The notes beneath the pieces were generated by a model. It saw nothing but the letters and a program-made list of their open reading frames with translations. It did no database searches and was not told the origin of the DNA. Positions 53,322 through 61,401 of a stretch of DNA of 64,000 bases are shown here, in pieces (the stretch's first letter is position 1; every line of letters starts with the position of its first letter). A program made the position numbers and the translations under genes. Source of the DNA: Parapedobacter pyrenivorans (GTDB lineage: Bacteria > Bacteroidota > Bacteroidia > Sphingobacteriales > Sphingobacteriaceae). Where the stretch lies: positions 422,718-486,717 of the forward strand of contig NZ_BMER01000001.1 in assembly GCF_014636865.1 (NCBI RefSeq), in the 5' to 3' direction.

Positions 53322-54197
53322 TTAATATTCCCATGCTTCCCACGGCGTTCCGCTATCATCCGATAACGAAATGAACCGATCATTTTTTGCGCAGTATTCA
53401 CGTGCGATATCGTAATTGCTATGCTTAAATGCGTAAGCGATCGCTCGTTGTTCGAGCGGTATTTGGCTTTCAATAATAATGCGTTCCATCAAATCAAAGG
53501 CTCTTTCATCCAGGTAAGGACCCACCAATATCCATAGCATGGGATTGATTTCCCGTTTTGCCGCGTAACGCTCATATGCGTAATCCGTTAATGCCTGTGC
53601 CAAATTCGGGTTATTACGTTGGTTTAATCCAATGATATTCGGAATATCTTCGTCCGTAAAAAAGGCTTTCAGCACGAGTTGATTCCACGCCTTCTCGTCT
53701 TCCAAAAATCGACTTGGATAATGATTAAATACCATAATGGCTTTTCTTACCGGTCCGATATTACTCCTTATCCCTTCGATACACCGCTGTTGCCAGGCTT
53801 TTGGATACCGATATATGGGCAAAGCAGCATATAGCGAAACCGACTCTTCCATGTCACTGTATTTAAACAGCCGATCAATCAGAGCTACGTAAGCCTCTTG
53901 TCCCAAGTCGGGTATTTGTGACAAGAACCAAACTCTTAGCAATTGTACTACAGACCAATCCCTCACGATCACCGGCACTGGATTCGGTCCAAGCCCTTCG
54001 ACTTCACCAAAAGAGATACGTAGTTGCTGAGCGGATGGTTTGACATTTCTGGGAATGGCTGTAAAAACCTGAGCCACCAAACCCGGTTGCGGAGACCTCG
54101 CAATCTCGCTTAGTTTTTCTTTCAAGCCTTCCCATTGATTGTCTTTGATGTATCCGGCCACTTGGTCTGCGACCCACCCTGCATTCACACCATTCAT
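53322..54197 (-). CDS. eboA: EboA-domain protein
   Basis: First gene of the ebo operon: 291 residues with no transmembrane segment or catalytic motif that I recognise, rich in helices and aromatic residues (RDWSVVQLLRVWFLSQIPD, KAIMVFNHYPSRFLEDEKAW, ERAFDLMERIIIESQIP-like). The repeated helix pairs look like a helical-repeat scaffold. The 'FNHYPSRFLEDEKAWNQLVL' region and its place ahead of a TatD-like, UbiA-like and cyclase-like set identify it as EboA, whose function is unknown. A consensus promoter lies about 90 bp upstream. Identification depends partly on context. Confidence 0.88.
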   Translation of the reverse strand: MNGVNAGWVADQVAGYIKDNQWEGLKEKLSEIARSPQPGLVAQVFTAIPRNVKPSAQQLRISFGEVEGLGPNPVPVIVRDWSVVQLLRVWFLSQIPDLGQEAYVALIDRLFKYSDMEESVSLYAALPIYRYPKAWQQRCIEGIRSNIGPVRKAIMVFNHYPSRFLEDEKAWNQLVLKAFFTDEDIPNIIGLNQRNNPNLAQALTDYAYERYAAKREINPMLWILVGPYLDERAFDLMERIIIESQIPLEQRAIAYAFKHSNYDIAREYCAKNDRFISLSDDSGTPWEAWEY

Positions 54198-54287
54198 GCG
54201 CTATAAATCTCCCGTATAAAAAGACTGCCTAATCGTATTCTTTGACGTCTTTTGCGTTCTTCTTTACCCAAACGCTCAAAGAACCTT

Positions 54288-54317
54288 CAAATTTACAATT
54301 TTTATACGTATTAGCAA
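54288..54317 (-). promoter_or_regulatory. Consensus promoter of the ebo operon
   Basis: On the minus strand TTG (plus 54315-54317), a 19-nt spacer, then TAAATTTG (plus 54288-54295) match the Bacteroidota TTG-N19-TAnnTTTG consensus exactly. Transcription would start near 54281, giving a leader of about 84 nt before the eboA ATG. It is the best promoter match I found and shows that the ebo genes can be expressed independently of the GH78 gene upstream. Confidence 0.75.
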
Positions 54318-54327
54318 CATGCCTGTC

Positions 54328-57138
54328 TTATAGCCCATTCAATCGGTAGGTACCTGCCGGAAGTTCATAACGGAGAAAACCATGCGCCTCACCCAGCTCG
54401 GTAATCGTTGGGTACTGCTGGATAGCTACTGCTTCCTCCGGCAACACGTGCAACACGGCCACCGTGTTCGGAGGTACCGTCAATGCTAATTCCAGCTGGC
54501 CGCCTTCCCGTTTCCACTTCGATCTTATTTCACCAGCGGGTGATTCAAAAACGGCCTCTGCCCAACTGACCGATGTAGCACCAGGTACAGGCGGCCGAAT
54601 GATGAACCGCTGGAAACCGGGGTGCTGAGGGTCGCGTTTGATACCAGCCAGTCCATCGATATACCAAGCCCCCGGATAGAGGTATGAACTATGCAGCAGG
54701 GAATGTCCCGGCAGGTCTTTCTCCCACATCTCCCAAATCGTCGTTGCACCGTTGTCTTTCATATAGCCCCAACTTGGATAAGTGGTTTTTGACAGCATGC
54801 TGAAAATCAAGTCATCCCGACCTTCATCACGAAGGAATTTAAACAGCAGCGCCCCACCAGTAATGCCCGCATGGATATGGCCACCCCGTACATCGAGTAT
54901 CTCCTTTTCCAGCCTGTCCACTACCTGTTCTCGCAGCGAGGAGGGAGGTATTTCAGCCAGTAACGCCGCTGCCAGGTTTGCCATTGAACCATTCGCATAA
55001 CTATCATCCGTTTCATTGAAAAAACGCGCATGTACTGCTTTTGCCGACACATCGGCTTGCCGCCCCCATTGGTCCGCCTCTGCCTTTCGGCCCAGCACTT
55101 CGGCTATCTTAGCTGCGGTGCGCAGGTTGAATACATAATAGGAATTATTCAGGCAAAGCGTTTCTGGTTTATCGTTGTTCATGCCCTCGGCTGTAGCATT
55201 AGGCCAAAGCCAATCACCCAGAAAATCCCATTGCCCGCCGAAGCGCTGCAAGATGTCATCCTTCGTATGGGAGCCCAAAAAACCCAGCCATCGGTCGATA
55301 AGCTCAAAATTCTCTTCTAACACCCGTTTATCGCCATAGTGCTGGTACATAAACCAGGGTAGACTAACTACGATACCACCCCACGCTGGACCTCCCCCGC
55401 CCCAATAGGTAGGTGCGGTATGTGGGAGCACACCATTATTCAATATCCGACCACTCGTCATTGCTTTTCGTGCATAATTGGTATCGAGCATATTACCCAC
55501 CATGGGTTCTGTACCTTGTACATCCCGCCAGTCTTGCATCCATTTGGTATAGAAAGCGCCCAACTGATAATTGAACATTCCGGTTTCACTGGTAGCATGC
55601 GCGTCCCCACCGTACCCCATGCGCTCGCGCTGGGGGCAATCGACGATAAAACCGCCTAGTGAAAGGTTTTCAAAAGTCCACCGTACACGATCATAAATCC
55701 AATTCTGCAGTATATCCGAACATTCAAATCGCGCAGCATCGCGGTAGTCTGTTCTTACCATCCATCCGCTGATATCATTGATCGCGGGGGCTTTGTCCAA
55801 TCCCCGTATGGTAATCCACCGCCCCGAGCTGTAATTGAAGCGGTTGCGGAACGTTCCTTTTCCACCTGCACCAATCACGTAAGCACTATGGAGATTAAAG
55901 GTCATGGCGTCCTGCTCCCGCTCGGAGTACTGAAATCGGATGGTGTCGCCCTCTTTTCCGTTTACATGGACTTCCGTCCAGCCGGCAAAGTTGACACCCA
56001 TGTCCACCCGGTATGAGCCATCGGGTTGCGCTACTATGCCGACGGGCTGAATTTCGTCAACCAGACGATTGCCGCTCACCAGTTGAGCTGATAGCGTCAG
56101 TTTGGTGGGGTACTCAGTTGCCGCCCGCCATGCCGTTTCATCACAGGTTTCCACGTTCCAATCCGGTATTTCCCGCCGCGCATCCCATATTTCACCCCCC
56201 ATATTCCGAAAATCCCATTTGCCAAGCAATCGATTAGGGCTGGGATGGGTTTTCCAGGAAGCATCCGTCACAACCGTGGCCAACGGCTTGGCATCACCCT
56301 GAGGCGATTCTTCCTCGAATATGGCTCCCTGGGCCGTTACGATCGGAGTCAGTGGTCGGTCCTCATGGAGGATATACCCCGGAAAAATCGACCACGATGT
56401 ACCCAGCCAGATGGCGATCACGTTGGTGCCCTGCCGGAGGTTGGCAGCGATGTCGTATGCTACATAGCTAGCCCGCTTGGTGTGGTCGGCCACTGCAGGC
56501 GCCAGCACCTCATCACCAATCCGTTCTCCATTCACATACAATTCATGATAACCCACGGAAGCGACGAATAACGTGGCTTTCCCTGGCTTGGTGCTAAGCT
56601 CCACGGTCTTTCGGAGCCAAGGGTCTGTAATATTATTATCGCTTGCAGCGGGATTGTATAGCTCGTCGCTGCCGATCCACTTGCCTTTCCATTCACCGGA
56701 ATCGAACAATCCAGTCGTCCAAAAAGCGGGTTTACTCCATGCCGATACCGTACCTCGCTCATCCTTGACCTGTACCTTCCAATGACAGGTACGGTCGGAT
56801 TGCAATTCCCGGCCTTTGTAGGGAACGTGTTGCATTTCATCCGATACGATCCATCCGCTATCCCATACATCCCCCTTTTCTTTGGCCAATAGCCGGGCTG
56901 TTGACGCCACCAATACGCGGTAAGCTGTTTGCCGTTGCCCGAAAGCACCTGCATCTGTGGCGTCCAGCAGCCATCCCAATCGCGGCCGGGATACGTCCAA
57001 TCCTTTAGGATTTTCGAGGTACTCACAACGGAGGCTTACCGGAAGGATCGAACTCCGAGGTTTAGCGGAAGCCGTCTCTGAGAAAAAGAAGCCAACCCCT
57101 CCTAGTAGAAAGAGCACTAATAAATATCGATTCATCAT
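54328..57138 (-). CDS. GH78-family alpha-L-rhamnosidase
   Basis: 936 residues from the ATG at 57138 (MMNRYLLVLFLLGGVGFFFSETASA, a signal peptide); the upstream 43 codons in frame look non-coding and include the promoter. The order of domains is that of large GH78 enzymes: ILPVSLRCEYLENPKGLDVSRPRLGW, Ig-like domain, KPGKATLFVASVGYHELYVNGERIGDEVL (carbohydrate-binding domain), then the barrel with FIVDCPQRERMGYGGDAHAT near residue 500 and GDWLWPNATAEG, and a C-terminal beta domain. It has a good match to the -7 element (TATCTTTG, plus positions 57167-57174 on the minus strand). It should act on exported or periplasmic rhamnosides. Confidence 0.93.
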   Translation of the reverse strand: MMNRYLLVLFLLGGVGFFFSETASAKPRSSILPVSLRCEYLENPKGLDVSRPRLGWLLDATDAGAFGQRQTAYRVLVASTARLLAKEKGDVWDSGWIVSDEMQHVPYKGRELQSDRTCHWKVQVKDERGTVSAWSKPAFWTTGLFDSGEWKGKWIGSDELYNPAASDNNITDPWLRKTVELSTKPGKATLFVASVGYHELYVNGERIGDEVLAPAVADHTKRASYVAYDIAANLRQGTNVIAIWLGTSWSIFPGYILHEDRPLTPIVTAQGAIFEEESPQGDAKPLATVVTDASWKTHPSPNRLLGKWDFRNMGGEIWDARREIPDWNVETCDETAWRAATEYPTKLTLSAQLVSGNRLVDEIQPVGIVAQPDGSYRVDMGVNFAGWTEVHVNGKEGDTIRFQYSEREQDAMTFNLHSAYVIGAGGKGTFRNRFNYSSGRWITIRGLDKAPAINDISGWMVRTDYRDAARFECSDILQNWIYDRVRWTFENLSLGGFIVDCPQRERMGYGGDAHATSETGMFNYQLGAFYTKWMQDWRDVQGTEPMVGNMLDTNYARKAMTSGRILNNGVLPHTAPTYWGGGGPAWGGIVVSLPWFMYQHYGDKRVLEENFELIDRWLGFLGSHTKDDILQRFGGQWDFLGDWLWPNATAEGMNNDKPETLCLNNSYYVFNLRTAAKIAEVLGRKAEADQWGRQADVSAKAVHARFFNETDDSYANGSMANLAAALLAEIPPSSLREQVVDRLEKEILDVRGGHIHAGITGGALLFKFLRDEGRDDLIFSMLSKTTYPSWGYMKDNGATTIWEMWEKDLPGHSLLHSSYLYPGAWYIDGLAGIKRDPQHPGFQRFIIRPPVPGATSVSWAEAVFESPAGEIRSKWKREGGQLELALTVPPNTVAVLHVLPEEAVAIQQYPTITELGEAHGFLRYELPAGTYRLNGL

Positions 57139-57166
57139 ATGAAATTTATCAACATTGGTAAAGTGG

Positions 57167-57174
57167 CAAAGATA
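57167..57174 (-). promoter_or_regulatory. Candidate -7 element for the GH78 gene
   Basis: TATCTTTG on the minus strand matches TAnnTTTG exactly, 28 bp upstream of the ATG at 57138. A TTG lies only 13 bp upstream of it, closer than the usual 19, so the -33 element is unclear. Confidence 0.45.
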
Positions 57175-57330
57175 GTCAGAAAAGAGGCAAGTGACCGCAC
57201 GCTTCTGCACACGTGTAAGCGTATTATGTAGTTCATTTGGCGTTGTTGACGGATGGCTTTCTTTCAAATCCGTATAGGACTGGATTCCACGTCGGGTTAC
57301 CGCCCCGTGTACTGCAGCGTCGGTAGATCA

Positions 57331-58487
57331 TTAATGGCTTTGAAGTAGTGTTAGCAGCTTCCGGTCCAGCTGATGGCCATTCCAATCCTCATACGCAACG
57401 TCTTTTCTGCCTGAGTCTAGCAGTCCGAAGGCACCCCGGAAATTCCAAAGCCCCCACCCGATTCCATTGGAGGTGAAAATATCCAACTGGTCGCCGAACC
57501 ACGCCAAGAATACGTCATGCGGGGTTTCGTTGTAGCATCCGCATTCGCCGCAATGCACGCCTACGCCCCGCTTCACTAAATCGATCCAGGGCTGGTAAAA
57601 TGTTTCTAGCGACTGGCGGTCGAACTTCCTGCCGTCGATCACTCCAGGCCATACGGGCAAGGGTGCATCATCGGGTTCTTTCCACACCCACCCCGCACGG
57701 TAATGTGACACGTAATGCGGGTAATACCCTCTGCAACTCTGGCCAATGGGCAAATCGGCCAACTCAGGGATAACAAGTGCACCGCCGTGGTTCCCATCAG
57801 CAACCACCAACCGTTTAGCTTCTTGGCGATGTATCACTTCGAGGCACCCTTTGGCCACCTTGCGATAAATGTCGCCGGGTATTGGCTTTGTTGACGCATA
57901 TTGGTCGTTCATATCTTCTTTAAAACAGGGTTCATTGACCAAGTCGAAACTGAGAAGCTCGGGCGCATAATGCTTTAGACGTTTTGCCCACATCGCCCAA
58001 TGCGTATAGAATGCTTCTTGGGCATCATTATCTTTCCATAGGTTGAAGGGTTCGCGAAAGCCGGCGTTGATGCAGAAACCAGGAGCGCGGTGCAGATTTA
58101 AGCTCACGTGTAGGCCGTGCCTATTCGCCAGTTGAACGGTTTCCTCGACAGCGTCCACAGCCGCCTCCCGGAAAACCACTGTTTCTTCCGTTGTTATGGG
58201 TATACCCTTAGACGCATCGTATTCCAAATAACAGGGGTACGACATGGGAAATCTTATGAAATTGAAACCCCAGTCGGCCATCCATTGGAAGTCACGGTCC
58301 AGGGCAGCGCGGCGTTCGGGGGTAGCATGATATTGCGGGGGCCGATAAAACTCCTGGATATTAAACCCCCGCCATCGCGGTAGGCCGTTGACAGGCACGG
58401 TTACCGGCTGCCCAAGCAGCCCCTTCGGCAAGGAGGCCGTAGCAACCCCTGTTGCTGCGGTGGTTAAAAATTTCGTCTGTTCATCAT
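57331..58487 (-). pseudogene. GH5 endoglycanase, Tat signal split off by a one-base frameshift
   Basis: The catalytic frame has no nearby ATG: its open start is a TTG at 58431 (MPKGLLGQPV...). GH5 features are clear: FNFIRFPMSYPCYLEYD, SFDLVNEPCF (acid Glu167, numbered from the TTG) and GVHCGECGCYN (nucleophile Glu296), ending near 366 residues. Just upstream, from ATG at 58487, another frame reads MMNRRNF then stops at once. If one T were added to the T-run (minus strand, plus positions 58466-58470, five A's) the joined reading is MMNRRNFLTTAATGVATASL followed by PKGLLGQ, a typical twin-arginine signal fused to the enzyme. The gene is therefore either truly frameshifted or carries a sequencing error. 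It follows GH88 by 38 bp. Confidence 0.8.
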
Positions 58488-58525
58488 GTTTATACGGTTA
58501 TAAGGTATTACCACCTGCTTGATAT

Positions 58526-59749
58526 TTACTCATTGGTGGTTAAAAAACCCATTGTTTGTCCAAAACGGATGAGCGCCTCCACGTAATAGTAGTCTGCATA
58601 GGACAGTGGCACATCAATCTCCGTCCCGCCGGGGAAATTTCCCACGGAGTGTTTCAACAAAAACCCACCGGCCTCTCCCGGCTTTGCGCGATACGGCGCT
58701 TTCCCTAAATTAAACAGTATAGCTTCCGCAGTGTTCATGTAGCGTGCACGGCGGCCAGCATCGACAAACGCACTCAGTTCGATCAATGCCGAGGCATTCA
58801 ATGCTGCGGCAGACACGTCCCTGCATGTGCCGGGCGTACCGGCCAGGTCGAAATCCCAATAGGGGATCAGGTCATCCGGCAAACCCGGATGTTCAAGAAG
58901 GTAGGTGGCGACTTTTACCGCCTGATCGAGATACACGGAATCGCGGGTGTCGCGAAACATCATGGTATACCCATATAATGCCCACGATTGGCCACGTGCC
59001 CATGCCGACTCGTCTGCTATCCCCTGGTATGTGAGGTGTTGTACGGCCTCACCGGAAACCGTGTCATAATCTACCACGTGGTAGGTACTGTGGTCAGGCC
59101 GGAAATGATTGGCCAGTGTCTTGTCTGCATGGCTCTTCGATAGCTCTTGGTAACGTTCCTCTCCCGACATCCGGCTGGCCCAATTCAATAGTTCAAGGTT
59201 CATCATATTGTCGATGATCACAGGGAACTGCCATCGGTTCTGACCAAAATCCCAGGAACGGATACATCCCACCGTTTCATTGAAGCGGCTGGCTAACGCA
59301 TTGGCTCCAGCCATTAAAACCTCAGCATCGTGCGGTTTTTTGGCTATACGCCATGCGTTGCCAAAGCTACAGTACAACATGAATCCCAAATCATGCGTGC
59401 TGCGGTTATTCTTTTCTTTTTCCAGTACGCCAAGTTTTCGGCGTCCTTCCTCCTTTAATTCCGTATCGTCGGTATATTCATAGAGGTACCACAACGTACC
59501 CGGGTAAAAACCAGATGTCCACGATCGGCTGTCGGAGAAAAAAGGCTTCCCGTGCTCAAACGTAGTGGGAAAGCTGTCCGGAGGTGTCGCGCGGATCAAG
59601 GTTTTAATCTGTTCGGCGGCTGCCGATAGCTCCCGTTCGATATAGGTTTCATCCAAGACACTGGTGTCTGTACGATTATCGGGACTACCAGCATTCGCCA
59701 ATAGTGTTGTTGCAGTAGTTGCCAGCACTTTCCAAAGTAATGTCTTCAT
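58526..59749 (-). CDS. GH88-family unsaturated glucuronyl hydrolase
   Basis: A 407-residue secreted (alpha/alpha)6-barrel enzyme (signal peptide ending near LLANAG). The two catalytic-region Asp residues of GH88 are present with family spacing: Asp120 (RSTHDLGFMLYCSFG) and Asp180 (PVIIDNMMNLELL). Other landmarks are SDSRSWTSGFYPGTLWYLYE, ADESAWARGQSWALYGY and SYADYYYVEALIRF. GH88 enzymes hydrate and remove delta-4,5-unsaturated uronic acid from oligosaccharides made by polysaccharide lyases. This suggests a lyase-made uronate substrate, possibly from the beta-helix protein upstream. It follows the YdjC-esterase gene by 6 bp. Confidence 0.92.
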   Translation of the reverse strand: MKTLLWKVLATTATTLLANAGSPDNRTDTSVLDETYIERELSAAAEQIKTLIRATPPDSFPTTFEHGKPFFSDSRSWTSGFYPGTLWYLYEYTDDTELKEEGRRKLGVLEKEKNNRSTHDLGFMLYCSFGNAWRIAKKPHDAEVLMAGANALASRFNETVGCIRSWDFGQNRWQFPVIIDNMMNLELLNWASRMSGEERYQELSKSHADKTLANHFRPDHSTYHVVDYDTVSGEAVQHLTYQGIADESAWARGQSWALYGYTMMFRDTRDSVYLDQAVKVATYLLEHPGLPDDLIPYWDFDLAGTPGTCRDVSAAALNASALIELSAFVDAGRRARYMNTAEAILFNLGKAPYRAKPGEAGGFLLKHSVGNFPGGTEIDVPLSYADYYYVEALIRFGQTMGFLTTNE

Positions 59750-59755
59750 AGTGTT

Positions 59756-61351
59756 TCAGAAATCGATATGACGGGCCACAAAAGCTAGCAGTTCCGGAAG
59801 GGAACGATCGAAATAATGACCCAGGTTATGCGCGGTATCGTCCAGGACACGAAGTTGATGGTCGATCCCGGCTGAAGTTAACATCTCCGCAAACTCTTTG
59901 AAGGCTTGTGGACGATCTTTATCCCCGTTTACAAGAAAAAAACCGACGTCTCGTTGTTTCCACACATGAACTGATGTTTCAACCTGCTTTCTCAACTCCT
60001 CATTCTCCAGTCGGATACCGCCGCCCATACTAGCAGCAGCGCTAAACAGCTCTGGATATACCGTCGCCAAATAAACAGACCCCGCACCGCCCATTGAGAA
60101 ACCCACTAGTCCCCGAGATTCTGCGTTCGAAAGCGTACGGAACTGCGTATCGACCTGTGAGATTAATTCGCCGACGATCATCTTTTCTACGGTTCCACGG
60201 TAGCCGCTACGCCCTCCATTGGGAAAAACACAAATGACCGGCGAGAGGTCTCCTCGCTCGATTGCCGCGGCTAACCGCGACGAAAAGCCCGCCGCATCTG
60301 AAGTCTCATTCCCTCCTATGCCGTGCAGAAAGTAGATAACCGGGAATCGCTGCTCCGTTTCCTCTTGGTACACATCGGGCGTCCAAACGACAAATCCGAC
60401 ATCATGACCCATCGCTTTGCTTTTTAGAATATGGTGACTTAGTCCGCTCATTTGCGGAATTTCCGGGTTCACCCACGACACAGGCGGACGCGTGTCTGCC
60501 CGTGACCGGCTTCTGAAATCACGGTACGACTCCAGTTGAATCCCCCGCCTAGCGACAATCTCCTTTACTTTTGGATCGGTAAACGCTTTCAAAACGCCGG
60601 CGCGATCTTCCGCAACGTTCTCATATCCCACGTGTCCCAAGCCTTGGGTTTCCCGGTCGTCATACGCCGGATGTTCCACCAACAAGTAATCGCCGGCAGG
60701 TAGCTGCTCGAGCTGGGCACGTAAATTCTCAACCTTCATTGAGGCAGGGATTTCACTTCCGCTCCATTGTGGAAATCGGGACACGTGAGAAAGGTCTACC
60801 GACAGGTTATACTCCATAGCCAGCGTTTCCAGCAGCTTTTTGGCTTCTTCCGAAAAACTTAAACAACCCATATGTTCCGAGAGGTGTGTCACCTGCGGAA
60901 TTCGCTTTATGCCGAGTTCAATCTGTGCGCGCAGCTCGCGCTCTATTTCTCCGATATCCCACGAAACACCGGTGAGATACGGCGACTCGGGCGACTTGTC
61001 GTTTTTCCAAACAAAAGGAAAAAAGTAGCCATCGGCATCGGTGATGCTCGGGCATTGGGTAATTGGACGCCATTTTATGCCGGACCATTCGCTGGTCAGG
61101 GTCAGGTGAATGCCGACATCCAGATCGGGACGGTCGCGCAGGAGCGCCGCTGCGTCTTCAAACCACGGACCGGGAACGATGACTTCTACGGACCGGACAA
61201 TTCCTTTTTCGTAGGATTCGATGGCCGCAAAATTCACGGATCGGGATGCCCCCATATCGTCGGCCCGAACCAATATATTGACGGAGGTATCCTGTGCGAT
61301 CGACCGGAAACCTGTCAAAAAAATCAAGATCAAAATATGCAGTTTTTTCAT
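59756..61351 (-). CDS. YdjC/ChbG-type deacetylase fused to an esterase
   Basis: A 531-residue secreted two-domain protein (signal MKKLHILILIFLTGFRSIAQ). The N-terminal half (about 24-290) is YdjC/ChbG-like: LVRADDMGASRSVNFA with the metal Asp pair, VGIHLTLTSEW, and THLSEHMGCL with further His. The C-terminal half (about 296-531) is an alpha/beta-hydrolase of the esterase D / feruloyl type: FPVIYFLHGIGGNETSD (oxyanion region), LVGFSMGGAGS with nucleophile Ser419, NGDKDRP with Asp477 and DDTAHNLGH with His508. Both active sites look intact. The linker is short, so it is one frame without sign of assembly error. It may strip acetyl or other ester groups so that the lyase, GH88 and GH5 can act. 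Confidence 0.88.
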   Translation of the reverse strand: MKKLHILILIFLTGFRSIAQDTSVNILVRADDMGASRSVNFAAIESYEKGIVRSVEVIVPGPWFEDAAALLRDRPDLDVGIHLTLTSEWSGIKWRPITQCPSITDADGYFFPFVWKNDKSPESPYLTGVSWDIGEIERELRAQIELGIKRIPQVTHLSEHMGCLSFSEEAKKLLETLAMEYNLSVDLSHVSRFPQWSGSEIPASMKVENLRAQLEQLPAGDYLLVEHPAYDDRETQGLGHVGYENVAEDRAGVLKAFTDPKVKEIVARRGIQLESYRDFRSRSRADTRPPVSWVNPEIPQMSGLSHHILKSKAMGHDVGFVVWTPDVYQEETEQRFPVIYFLHGIGGNETSDAAGFSSRLAAAIERGDLSPVICVFPNGGRSGYRGTVEKMIVGELISQVDTQFRTLSNAESRGLVGFSMGGAGSVYLATVYPELFSAAASMGGGIRLENEELRKQVETSVHVWKQRDVGFFLVNGDKDRPQAFKEFAEMLTSAGIDHQLRVLDDTAHNLGHYFDRSLPELLAFVARHIDF

Positions 61352-61401
61352 TCGTTTAAATTTGCTTGCTATCTTCGCCTTACTTTGTAATCGACACCCG
61401 G

